A stretch of 64,000 nucleotides of DNA from Begonia masoniana. Taxonomy: Eukaryota; Streptophyta; Magnoliopsida; Cucurbitales; Begoniaceae. Shown here in pieces: positions 47,140 through 57,362 of the stretch. Position 1 is the stretch's first letter. Every line of letters begins with the position of its first letter. The notes under the pieces are model-generated. The model saw nothing but the letters and a program-made list of their open reading frames with translations, was not told the DNA's origin and did no database searches. The position numbers and the translations under genes were made by a program. The stretch lies in contig CM039516.1 in assembly GCA_022432975.1 (NCBI GenBank), positions 33,629,157 through 33,693,156 on the forward strand. The letters are read 5' to 3'.

Positions 47140-47970
47140 CACAATAAAATCTGCTGGAATTCCGGGATCCATTTTTCCTTCATCTTCCTTCTTTTCCTCT
47201 TCATCTTCATCATCAGAGATCTCATTCTCGGTGGTTTTCTCCACCCCACGAGAGATTGGGTAGCTAATAAACTCGGAGTGCTCCTTACCCAGATCCTTCA
47301 GTCTGCGCTCCTCAAGATACTCAAGCTAGATAAATTCTGAATAAATTTTGAAAACCTCCTCCTCTGAATAAATTCTGTCATCCTCAAATGGATCGGAAGC
47401 TACGTTTTCAACATTGTCGTCGCGCTGCTGTTCCAAATCTACAAAGTCTGCCGAGTCGTTTTCGACATTTTTCGGAATAACTATGCCTGCAGAGTTGTCG
47501 TTCTCCTCTGCTGGAACATACTTAATAAAATCAGCAGCCTTCTTTCCGGAAATAATAGCGTCCATCTTTACCTGCAAGTTGATTACCTGCTTGAAAACTA
47601 TCTTCCAGCAACCACTTACTCCAGGATCTAAACCCCTTAAAGAATCGAAAAGAAGATCCATCAGCGTCTCTTTCACCTGCAATTTTTCTTTCGGGTTACT
47701 TTGAATCAACTCCACCACCTCTTTTTCCAGAAGCCATTTCTCAATCTCATTAACTCTGGGCTTCATCGCCAAGATCTTCTTCATGCTCTTCCTCGCCAAA
47801 AATCCACGCAACACTTTCTGGATTTTCAGCGCCGAATCGGATCTACTCCGCTCTGATCCGGTGCTCGCCTGAGACTGAACCATTTTGTGGAGCAGGGACA
47901 AAATCGCCTCCGTCTGTGCTTTCGATTCTGCTAACAGTTCTTCAAGTGATGTTGCTCTCGTTTCAGCCAT
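47140..47970 (-). pseudogene. Captured BAG-domain chaperone-regulator gene (IQ motif plus BAG domain)
   Basis: ATG at 47970, 16 bp after the primer site. Residues 1-45 (MAETRATSLEELLAESKAQ...) look like a short retroelement-type coiled leader. Residues 47-62 contain a full IQ motif (IQKVLRGFLAR). Residues about 66-140 form a BAG-like helical domain with LMDLLFDSLRGLDPGV and INLQVKMDAI. An acidic tail ends at a TAG (47328-47326); the same frame stays coding-like beyond it ([16 protein letters not shown], then an Asp/Glu-rich run) to about 47140. IQ followed by BAG is the layout of plant BAG5-like mitochondrial co-chaperones that bind calmodulin and Hsc70. Known from family memory; a complete gene is not present. 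Position behind a retroelement primer site means it would be expressed, if at all, from the LTR. Confidence 0.65.
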
Positions 47971-47985
47971 TTTCTGATCGTAGCT

Positions 47986-47997
47986 GCTCTGATACCA
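47986..47997 (-). other. Primer-binding site of the gene-capture element
   Basis: The minus strand reads TGGTATCAGAGC, one base from the LTR. Intact. Confidence 0.92.
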
Positions 47998-47998
47998 C

Positions 47999-48249
47999 TG
48001 TTGTGGAACCCAGGGTTCACAACTCATATTCTCATGAAATCGTTCTACAGAGGAAAAGAAAAACGAAAAAGAAAAAGAAACAGTAAAGGAAAAACAACTG
48101 AATTCATTCCACGCCTTCTTCTCCTCCTCCTTTTCTGTTTATAGTGCTTTGCCTTCTAACGGTTTGGACACGTCGACTGCCTGCTCTCTGTGCTGGGCTT
48201 GGGCTCTCCTTGGGTTCTCTCTGTGCTGGGCTTGGGCTCTTCCATGAGA
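47999..48249 (-). repeat. Right (5') LTR of the gene-capture element
   Basis: 251 bp, same length as its partner. It ends TGAGA where the partner ends TGACA. Confidence 0.95.
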
Positions 48250-48456
48250 TTCAGTCCCAAACATCCTAAAACATATTAAATCCTACGATCACCCTATCTA
48301 ATTCACCATTAACCCAACATCACCCAAAAACTCTCAAAAACACCTAACCCTGAGTCAACCAGCCCTGCCAAAACACGCTCCGCCGCCACGAGCTCCGTTC
48401 ATCGACCAACTACACTTGATCATCGTAGGGAGGTTCCTCACCTTCGTTCTCTTCAC

Positions 48457-48962
48457 CTATATCATACGATAAATACATTAAGCCTAATGCTTAGTAAAGA
48501 GTGTGCTAAACATAACATTACATATATGCATGACATTTGTAAAACAATTTCGTTTCGTTTTCTTTTCGTTAAACCATTTTCTTGCCCCGTGAGAAACACA
48601 TGACTTGCCCCGTGAGAAATCATACATCTTATCTCGTGAGAAACATACATCGTTCGGAATTCATGATCGTTCTTTAATTTGACGTTACATAAAACATGCT
48701 CATAAATAGTTCGTATGCACTTTAATAAAACATGATGCATGAGGAATGACATACGTAAAAACATCTATTGAACGACCACTAACTAATCACTAAGGCACTA
48801 CTTAAGCTACTCGTCTTACCACCAACCCCTATAACTACCTAATTTCATCACAACCATCATTATCAACATTGTTACGACGTAGGGCCTTAGTGGCCGGAAA
48901 CCTAACACTCACTTACCTGGCGTCCTAGATATGCCGAGCACCGTCCGTTGAGCTTGGGTTAC
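48457..48962 (-). other. Intron-like cassette in Tekay-4 left LTR
   Basis: Exon-like block 48962-48917 (46 nt, contains GGACGGTGCTCGG, ends GGACGCCAG), donor GTAAGT at 48916, 460-nt segment, acceptor GATATAG ending at 48457, with the AGCATTAGGCTTA box at 48479-48492. It holds the three-copy seed repeat. Confidence 0.5.
48581..48650 (-). repeat. Three-copy seed of the 24-bp satellite
   Basis: Three degenerate units with the sense core CTCACGGGGCAAG (third copy decayed). They are related to the CTACGGGGCAAG units of the large array at 24665-26284 and sit in the same part of the LTR. The partner copy is at 60143-60212. Confidence 0.75.
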
Positions 48963-49729
48963 CTAGGGCATTGAACAACACATCATTAATATCAACCTTC
49001 AAACATTATATCTAACAAATTGACGTCTCGAGCTAGGACAAATTCTTCTAAAACTCCAAATCACTTCATTCGGGCATCTCGTCGAGCACATTGTGCTCAC
49101 TAACTTCAAAGACTCCATTAATGGTGTTTTACCACCTCCAACATCTAACACTAAACCCTAAGCTTCAACCCACTCCATTAATCTACTCCAACAACTTCAA
49201 TAATCACTAATACATCATCAATGAGTAAGAAATTGACAACACTATCAATTTCTAACGAAATCCCTAAATTTCTTCACAAACTCTAACCCAAAATCACTAC
49301 ATAAACGACTACTAACTCGACCAAAAACAAAGAGTTTACTTGGAGGGTTGTTTTGTTGAAGAAACTTGAAGGAAAAATGCCAAGAACGGAGGAGTAGATC
49401 GACGTTGGAGGTTTGGCCATGGAAGAGGAGAAAAGTCGCGAGGGAGAGGGGAAACCGTGGAGGAGAGGAAAAGTGAGGGGAGAAAGAGAAAGAAAATCCT
49501 TTTAATTAAGGATTTGACTCACTAATTTACCTTTTTGCCCTTTTATTATTTCCTTGCTTACACCCTTCAATTAACCTATCCCTTTAGTTTCTCCAAACCA
49601 TTTTATTTCACCAAATATTCCTATTTATTCTTAGGGCTCTAACGAAACTTCCCGTTGGCCATTTGGACTTAATTTATTATTTCTACGAATTATCACTCAC
49701 TAAATGCTTAAAATATTAAAATTCTAAAC

Positions 49730-50530
49730 TTATGGCTCGAAATCCTTAAAATGAAATTTCTGGGTGTTACATCCTACCCTCCTTATTTGGAATTTTGTCC
49801 CCAAAATTTTGTACCTGAACAACTCTGGATATCTGTCTATCATGTCCTGTTGTCGCTCCCACGTTGCTTCTTCTATGTTTTGATTTCGCCACAGTACTTT
49901 AACAAGAGGGATTGACTTATTACGCAGGACCTTAATCGAAGACTCCAAAACCCGTATCGGCCTTTCTTCATAGGTCAAAGTTGGCCGTATCTCAAGGTCA
50001 ACTGGTTCTACCACGTGCGTAGGATCCCGTATACACTTTCTTAACATCGACATGTGAAAGACATTATGCACGCTCTCCATAGACAACGGCAATTGAAGCC
50101 TATACGCTGTAGCTCCAATCCTTTCCCTAATCTGGAATGGTCCAACAAACCGTGGATTTAACTTCCCTCTTCTTCCAAATCGAACCACGCCCTTGAATGG
50201 TGAAATCTTCAAAAACACTTCGTCACCAACTACAAACTCCAATTCTCGTCTTCTTCGATCAGCGTAGCTCTTTTGGCGACTCTGTGCGGTCTCCATTCTT
50301 TGTCTAATCAAAGCAACCTTCTCAGATAACTGTTGTAAAATTTCAGGGCCGATCAATTTAGCTTCGCCCACTTCATCCCAATACAGCGGCGATCTACACT
50401 TTCTGCCGTAAAGCGCTTCGTACGGAGCCATACCAATCGTGGACTGATAACTGTTATTATAAGCAAATTCAATCAAAGGCAAATATCGGCTCCACGACGC
50501 CTGAAACTCTAAAACGCATGCTCTCAGCAT
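49730..50530 (-). pseudogene. Tekay-4 integrase C-terminal domain and chromodomain
   Basis: Begins just after the TAG at 50545-50543 with MLRACVLEFQASW. It contains EFAYNNSYQSTIGMAPYEALYGRKCRSP, the barrel (FLKISPFKGVVRFG, VGPFQIRERIG, HNVFHMSMLRKC) and the chromodomain near the end (VKVLWRNQNIEEATWERQ, YPELF). The frame runs on through the polypurine tract (49772-49786) and ends inside the 3' LTR, so the last residues are LTR-encoded. The chromodomain is thought to guide integration to heterochromatin, in line with the nested setting. Confidence 0.9.
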
Positions 50531-50542
50531 ATCCTCGAGTAT

Positions 50543-51838
50543 CTAAATCGTTCTCTCAGATTGTCCGTCGGTCTGTGGGTGGAATGCCGTGCTAAAAGTC
50601 AATTTGGTACCCATAGCGCTTTGCAAACTTTTCCAAAACCTCGAGGTAAACCTGGGATCCCGATCTGAAACAATCGACATAGAGACCCTGTGCAATCTAA
50701 TAATCTCTTGGACATAAAGTTCTGCAAACTGATTCATCGTGTAAGTCATTTTTACAGGCAAGAAATGAGCCGCTTTCGTCAATCTATCAACTATGACCCA
50801 TATGCTGTCGTGCCCTTTTACTGTCCTCGGTAACCCAACTACGAAATCCATTGTTATTTGATCCCACTTCCACTCGGGAATCGGTAGTGGTTGCAACGTT
50901 CCACCTGGTCTTTGGTGCTCTGCTTTCACTTGTTGGCAGACAAGACATGATTGTACATAATTGGCCACATCACGCTTCATATTTGGCCACCAATAGTGCA
51001 CTTTCAGATCTCGGTACATCTTGGTGTTACCTGGATGCACTGAGGACAACGATGAATGTGCCTCTGACATAACCAACTTCCTCAACTCTTCGTCCTTTGG
51101 AACGTACCAGCAATCTCGAAATCTCAGAATGCCATCCATTGAGTAACTGAAATCAGAAGGTACAACTGATAGTTTTGCTACAATAGCCCTCTTTTCCTCC
51201 GTATTTAACTGTTGCGCCTCTTTTATCTTATCCAACAAAGTGGGTTGTATTGTCAAGTCGGCAAGTAGGGCTGAAAGTTCTGAAACGAATTCCAGTTCAA
51301 ACCCCTGCATCTCCTTTCTCAATGAAGCTGACATACAGAAAGCAACAGATTCCTCTGTCCTAGGCATCCTACTCAAAGCATCTGCCACTGTATTTGCTTT
51401 TCCATGGTGATACTTGATTTCGAAGTCGTAGTCTTTCACAAATTTCAACCATCTTCTTTGCCTCATATTTAAATCTTTCTGTGTAAATAGGTATTTTAAA
51501 CTTTTGTGGTCTGAAAACACTTCACACTTCTGTCCGTAGAGGTAGTGTCTCCATATCTTTAACGCAAATACCACCGCTGCCAGTTCTAAGTCATGCGTTG
51601 GGTAATTTTCCTTATAACTTTTCAATTGCCTGGAAGCATAGGCAATGACTTTTCCTTCCTGCATCAACACGCATCCCAACCCAACTTTGGACGCGTCACA
51701 ATAAATACAATACACCCCATTCTCCACTGGTAGAGTCAGTAAAGGTGTTGTGGTCAACTTTTGCTTCAAGGTCTGGAAGCTTTCTTCACATGCCTTAGTC
51801 CACTTGTACTTCACTTCTTTCTTCGTCAAGTTCGTCAA
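50543..51838 (-). pseudogene. Tekay-4 RNase H and integrase
   Basis: 431-residue open stretch. RNase H motifs: [10 protein letters not shown] (Asp about 48), [22 protein letters not shown]. Then VADALSRM ends the RNase H part. The zinc region [18 protein letters not shown] with CLVCQQVK follows, then the integrase core: [24 protein letters not shown] and GQSERTI with Asp, Asp, Glu. It ends at a TAG where a Gln codon is normal (ERTI then Q). Conserved residues look intact; only the stops separate it from RT and from its C-terminal domain. Confidence 0.92.
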
Positions 51839-51928
51839 AGGTTTGGCTATTACTGAAAACCCTTGAATAAACTTCCGATAATACCCCGCTAGGCCTACGA
51901 AACTCCGAACATCACTTGCATTTCTCGG

Positions 51929-53110
51929 TCAAGGCCATTCCTTTACTACTTGAATTTTGGCCGGATCCACAGAAACGTCTTCTTTTAAGATCACATGGCC
52001 TAAGAAATTCACCTGACTCAACCAGAATTCGTACTTAGAAAGCTTAGCATACAACTGGTGTCGCTTCAAAGTAGTTATAACAGCCTTTAAGTGCTCTGCG
52101 TGTTCTTCGTCGTTTCGGGAATATACCAAGATGTCATCTATAAATACTATCACGAACTTATCCAAGAATTCCCGGAACACTCTATTCATGAGGTCCATAA
52201 ACGCTGCCGGAGCATTGGTCAAACCGAAGGACATCACCATAAACTCATAGTGCCCGTAACGTGTCCTGAAGGCAGTCTTTGGTACATCCTCGGCTCTAAT
52301 TTTCAACTGATAGTACCCAGAACGTAAATCGATCTTAGAAAACACAGCAGCCCCTTGCAACTGGTCAAATAGATCATCTATCCTCGGTAACGGGTATTTA
52401 TTCTTTATAGTCAGCTTATTCAACTCACGGTAGTCCACGCACATTCTTAAGGAGCCATCCTTCTTCTTTACAAACAAAACCGGAGCGCCCCCAGGAGAAA
52501 CGCTCGGTCGGACAAAGCCCTTGTCTGTTAGCTCTTTCAGCTGGACTTGCAACTCTCTCAGTTCAACTAGCGCCATTCTATAAGGATTCTTAGATACTGG
52601 GGCCGAGCCAGGAATAATCTCAATTGTAAACTCCATCTCCCGATCTGGAGGCAAGCCAGGCAACTCGTCCAGGAATACCTCCGTAAAGTCCTTAACCACT
52701 GGGATGTCACATAATTCTAACTTCTCTCGCATGCTTACTTCCTCAATGCTTGCTAGAAACCCATAACATCCATGCTTCATCGAATACATGGCATCTACAG
52801 GCAAATTGGGTAACTCGTCTAGGAACACTTCAGTAAAATTTTCCTCTACCGAAATGTTATTCAACCTTGGCTTATATCGCCCCCTTACATCCACAATGGT
52901 TGCTACAAAATTGAAACATTGAGGTTTTACGGAGTACCGGGCACTCATTGACAGTACAAGAGACATCTCACTTGATCGGAGGGTCGCTGGAAAATCGTAA
53001 TTCTCCCCACTCGGGGGTCTAAATCCTACTACCCCGACCTGCAATTGATTGTGGTATAGTGCCTGAACAACCAATCCATGCCCAAGATTACATCGTACCC
53101 CTTCATACAT
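51929..53110 (-). pseudogene. Tekay-4 reverse transcriptase
   Basis: RT palm motifs in order: [79 protein letters not shown] and the catalytic FIDDILVYS (Asp pair about residues 325-326). Its first 25-30 codons are an out-of-frame overlap with the protease frame; a one-base shift near 53030-53040 connects the two. It ends at a TGA (51931-51929) where Arg is normal (KEWP then PRNAS). A pre-RT segment appears twice (residues about 57-104 and 106-154). Confidence 0.9.
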
Positions 53111-53799
53111 ATAACTATCAGGTTCGCATATAACTGCCTACCACTAACAGATAAAATCTCACTCTGTATCGCCCGATCTGAGTGCAAATACTCACCGAAA
53201 GGCAACATAACACTATAATTATGATCAGCTTGGACGACATCTAATTTCCATTTAACTGCATACCTCTGTGCTATGAAGGAATGGGTTGCCCCAGTGTCAA
53301 TTAGAACATGAGCCGTGTTTCCACAGACTAAAATAGTACCTGTAACGACTGAAGGCTGAGCAACTTCCTCGTCTTCAATCAAAGAAAAGATCCGGGAGGG
53401 ATCGCCTGGTGGCCGCTTACTCGGCTCTAGGCAATCAACAGCCTTGTGGCCCACCTTATCACATCGAAAACACCGTTCACTATGGAGTTTGCACTCCCCA
53501 TGATGATTCTTTAGGCATGTAGGGCTTAAAGGAGCTTGCAACGCCCCTTGCGGACGTTTACCCTTATCTTGGAATCTAGGCGTCTCATTAGCCCGTTTGA
53601 CACCACGTTGTGATTGTGGCTGCCAACCCTGGTTTTGTTGTTGTGGACGCCCATCCCTAACAAACCTTCTTGACGCTTCTCTCTGTCGCTGAAGCTTTAT
53701 CTCGATGTCATCAAGACCAAGAGCTCTTTCCACTATTTTATGATACGGCACGTCTTCATCATCCACCGTCATCACCCCCTTTTGAATCTCTAATTTCAA
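53029..53799 (-). pseudogene. Tekay-4 gag C-terminus, zinc knuckle and protease
   Basis: Follows the gag stop in the same frame. A basic, Gln-rich stretch precedes a CX2CX4HX4C knuckle (CFRCDKVGHKAVDC). The retropepsin has HVLIDTGATHSF as active site, MLPFGEYLHSD and [12 protein letters not shown] frame shift just after NCRSG leads to the RT frame. Protease residues look intact. Confidence 0.9.
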
Positions 53800-53802
53800 A
53801 CC

Positions 53803-54393
53803 TTACACGAATTGGTGAATTTTGTTCTCCTCCTCATAGATCATATACCCTGCATATCGAGATAGCGAATCAAACCTTCGCACATATTCAGCCACCGTCC
53901 TTGTTTGGCGTAGTTGTGTGAACTCCACCTTCTTACTGGCTCGAAGAGTGCGACTGAAATACTTATTGTAGAATATCGTTTTGAATCTTTCCCATCTCAT
54001 AACTCCCACATCAGTAGTAGCTCTAATCGTATCCCACCAAAATATAGCATCCTTCTCTAAATTAAACATTGCACACGTCACTTTGTCGGCTTCCTCCACT
54101 TTTGCATAGGCAAACATACTCTCAATCTTACGAATCCATTGTTCAGCACTCGTAGGATCCGAAGACTGACCATCGAAGGTAGGGGGCCTAAGTCGCCTGA
54201 ATCTCTCTCCACCTTTGTCCTGTGAGGTATTTCCTTGTCCATTTCCACTCCCATTTCCTTCTCGGTTTAATAAAATCCCAATCTGTTCCGACTGTTGTTG
54301 TAATATATCCATGAATTGGTCCATGGGATTTTTTGGAGGCGGTCTAGGTGCTCTCGGCATTTTCTCGTTCCTAAACATATTAGACAACACCAA
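53803..54393 (-). pseudogene. Tekay-4 gag capsid region
   Basis: Opens MVLSNMFRNEKMPRAPRPPPKNP about 115 bp after the primer site; the second Met may be the true start. It has the PPTFDGQSSDPTSAEQWI block, the CAMFNLEKDAIFWWD helix region and YNKYFSRTLRASKKVEFTQL with VAEYVRRFDSLSRYAGY, the retrotrans_gag core. It stops at TAA (53805-53803) just before the KLEIQKGV continuation. Confidence 0.9.
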
Positions 54394-54507
54394 AACAATA
54401 AATATCTAAGAATCATACTTAAACTTAAACACTTACAGTCGATGGAGAATTCCCGTACGGCGGTGTGTTTGGCAGGCAAATCACAAAATCGCTTTTAAAA
54501 CTCAGTC

Positions 54508-54519
54508 TCTCTGATACCA
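54508..54519 (-). other. Primer-binding site of Tekay-4
   Basis: The minus strand reads TGGTATCAGAGA, one mismatch to the iMet site, four bases from the 5' LTR. Confidence 0.88.
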
Positions 54520-55501
54520 TAACTGTCACGACCCTTTCCCGTATCCTAGTAAATTTTTTTTTTTTTATACACCTTTACTTTAACTGTACATAGGGTGAAA
54601 TCTAAATCGAAGTCGAAATCGGAATTGAAATCGAAGATTGTTTAGTAAATCATTTAAAACAATTACTACAACAAATAAAACTTAAACAATTAAATCAATT
54701 AATTAATAAAAGAAAACAATTAATTAAATATTTTTTTTTATCTCGGCCAAGAAGAGGCAGAACGGGTGGCGATCACTCGCCACAAAACTGGCGAGCAATC
54801 GCCATTAGGCGTTTGCCTAATCCCGCCTGGCAATCGCTTCTCCAGCGATTGCCAAACAGAGGGGGAGGCGATTGCTCGCCTCCAAGAGGCGGGCAATCGC
54901 CATGCTCTCTGGATTTCTCTAGAGAGCACGGTGATCCCACTCCCCTTTTCCCTTTTTCTTCCTTCCTTTTTCACACGCCCTGCACTTCACATTCTCAACA
55001 CAAAACACAACACACAACTCTTCACTTTTATCACTTCTTCTTCACCCAATCTTTACATACCTCCATAAAATACACTCCAAACTTTACATTTACTCCAATA
55101 CTCAAAACCGACACAATTCACGTTAACATAATCAAGTTTCATAAAAACGAACCTCGTGGTTCCGTTTGAAAGTTTAACATTTCTGTAACATCCGGGTTTT
55201 TTTAAGGAAAATTGGAGACAAAATAAAAGAATAATAAAATAGTCGTTTTAATTAATTTAAAAGAGAAGGGAATAAATTGGGTAAACTAATTGATTAATTA
55301 ATTGGTGTTCGAATATTCTAATTGGAGAACTTAAACCGTGTATAGTGTGAGGGTCAGTTTACGGAAATTTATAATTTCAAAATGATTTATCGAGAGTTCG
55401 AAATGGTCGAAAGTACGGGAGGGCTAATTAGTAAATGTTGGTTTATTAAGATTATTATTATTAATTAATTATTTAAAAAAAAATAAAATAAAATTTAAAT
55501 T

Positions 55502-55535
55502 AAACAACAGAATGGCCGAAGCCATTCTGCTGTTT
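55502..55535 (+). other. Conserved LTR hairpin, fourth copy
   Basis: 15-bp stem AAACAACAGAATGGC with GCCATTCTGCTGTTT around CGAA, one A-C mismatch. Confidence 0.8.
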
Positions 55536-56576
55536 GCTACCCGAGCCCCGCGAGCGAAGAACGACGAACAGGGGAGGGAGAGCTCAGGCGACGATCGACG
55601 GACCTACCACCGGCGAGCTTCGAGGTTTTCCGACTAGACAACTACGGCGAGCCATTTCCGGCAGTCTTCGTGCACAGGACCGACGGGTAAGCCCTATTTT
55701 TCGCCCTGTTTTGACTCTGTTAGAGGCCGAGGGTGAGGAGCTCGTTTGAGCTCCGATTGCTGGCGGCTTTTGGCCGTTCTTGGCGTCGAATGGCTGGGTT
55801 TATGGTCAGCTTTCATCGCCTGGCCGTGAGGAGCCCGAATTGGGCAAAATTCAGAAAGCCCTCTTTAGGGCATTTCGGGTTTTGCTTGAAATCTCGGGAT
55901 TTTTGGTTAGTCTATGTTAATTGAGGGTATAGGAGATTGATTGGTGTGGAATTGGAGGAGAATTGATGAAAAATCAAAATGGGGAAATTTTTGGGTGAAG
56001 GGCAGATTCGGGTTTTTGTTATTTTGACCTAGCTAGGGTCGTTTGTTTTCAAATTCATTTTGGCAAGTTAAAATAGGTTATTAGAGGAGTGCGTGGCCAC
56101 TGGAATCGTTCGATTCCGATAACCGACGCAAAAGTTATGCACGTTTGAGGTTTCAGGTCGGTTTTTACCGAACCCAAATTGGTGGCCCGTTTCGGTAGGT
56201 TTTTGTTGGATTAGGCTAGAAATAGTAGTTTGAGGGTAATTGGTGAATGTAGGCTTAATTTGAATGAAGTTTGATTAATTGTAGTTAGAGTTGGTTTAAA
56301 TATTCTTTAGAAATGAATTGTAATGCTTAAGTGACTTTTGTGATTGTGATAGGTTACCGAGTGGAGAAATTTGCATAGCCAAAGCGAGTAAGTGCAGTGC
56401 AGGAGTTCAGGTAAGTAGAGGACGTTTGTTTTGCCTTAGGGCCTACACCACGGAACGGTAGGATTTATTGTTTGATAGTTTCTTTGTTTTGTATTAAATA
56501 GTGTGGGAATGAATTGCTTGGTGTTGTCGTTTGGTGTTTGGTTGGTTATTGTTGCTTGGTGATGTTTGGTTGTGTT

Positions 56577-57313
56577 GTCGGGTTTATTTGGTTGTTGTTG
56601 TCGGGTTTATTTGGTTGTTGTTGTCGGGTTTATTTGGTTGTTGTTGTCGGGTTTATTTGGTTGTTGTTGTCGGGTTTATTTGGTTGTTGTTGTCGGGTTT
56701 ATTTGGTTGTTGTTGTCGGGTTTATTTGGTTGTTGTTGTCGGGTTTATTTGGTTGTTGTTGTCGGGTTTATTTGGTTGTTGTTGTCGGGTTTATTTGGTT
56801 GTTGTTGTCGGGTTTATTTGGTTGTTGTTGTCGGGTTTATTTGGTTGTTGTTGTCGGGTTTATTTGGTTGTTGTTGTCGGGTTTATTTGGTTGTTGTTGT
56901 CGGGTTTATTTGGTTGTTGTTGTCGGGTTTATTTGGTTGTTGTTGTCGGGTTTATTTGGTTGTTGTTGTCGGGTTTATTTGGTTGTTGTTGTCGGGTTTA
57001 TTTGGTTGTTGTTGTCGGGTTTATTTGGTTGTTGTTGTCGGGTTTATTTGGTTGTTGTTGTCGGGTTTATTTGGTTGTTGTTGTCGGGTTTATTTGGTTG
57101 TTGTTGTCGGGTTTATTTGGTTGTTGTTGTCGGGTTTATTTGGTTGTTGTTGTCGGGTTTATTTGGTTGTTGTTGTCGGGTTTATTTGGTTGTTGTTGTC
57201 GGGTTTATTTGGTTGTTGTTGTCGGGTTTATTTGGTTGTTGTTGTCGGGTTTATTTGGTTGTTGTTGTCGGGTTTATTTGGTTGTTGTTGTCGGGTTTAT
57301 TTGGTTGTTGTTG
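56577..57313 (+). repeat. 23-bp tandem array, 32 near-perfect copies
   Basis: Unit GGTTTATTTGGTTGTTG plus TTGTCG. I see no variant units until the edges. A 23-bp unit opens all three forward frames with a 23-residue repeat, producing spurious Leu/Val/Cys-rich open frames. Confidence 0.95.
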
Positions 57314-57362
57314 TTTGGTGTTTGAAAATAAGGGTTGGGGTATGATGTGAATGGTAAGCATG

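Larger units (their letters stand above)
45130..48249 (-). mobile_element. 3.1-kb non-autonomous LTR element carrying host gene fragments
   Basis: TTCAG duplications at 45125-45129 and 48250-48254, two 251-bp LTRs, an iMet primer site (47986-47997) and a polypurine tract TTAAGGGGGAGGATT (45381-45395) define a complete LTR element. The CTTGAGGACAAGG block before the polypurine tract is typical of Ty3/gypsy elements. No retroviral enzyme is encoded. The internal 2.6 kb has a BAG/IQ-like reading frame and a fragment like a plant NT-C2 protein. The LTRs differ at few positions, including the final CA (GA in the right copy), so it is young. Confidence 0.9.
44380..49771 (-). repeat. Left (3') LTR of Tekay-4
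   Basis: Starts TGTCACGACCC, ends TGGGTGTTACA. Own length 2267 bp after removing element 45130-48249 and its TTCAG duplication. A 20+ base poly-T near 44409-44432 is longer than in the partner. Confidence 0.93.

Noticed and set aside
47140..48027. Resident host BAG gene
   Set aside because: The frame lies between an LTR/primer site and a polypurine tract/LTR with target duplications around the whole, so it is cargo of a retroelement.
56514..57350. Three overlapping 260-280 residue Leu/Val/Cys-rich open frames that look like membrane proteins
   Set aside because: All three frames are open only because of the 23-bp repeat; there is no gene context.
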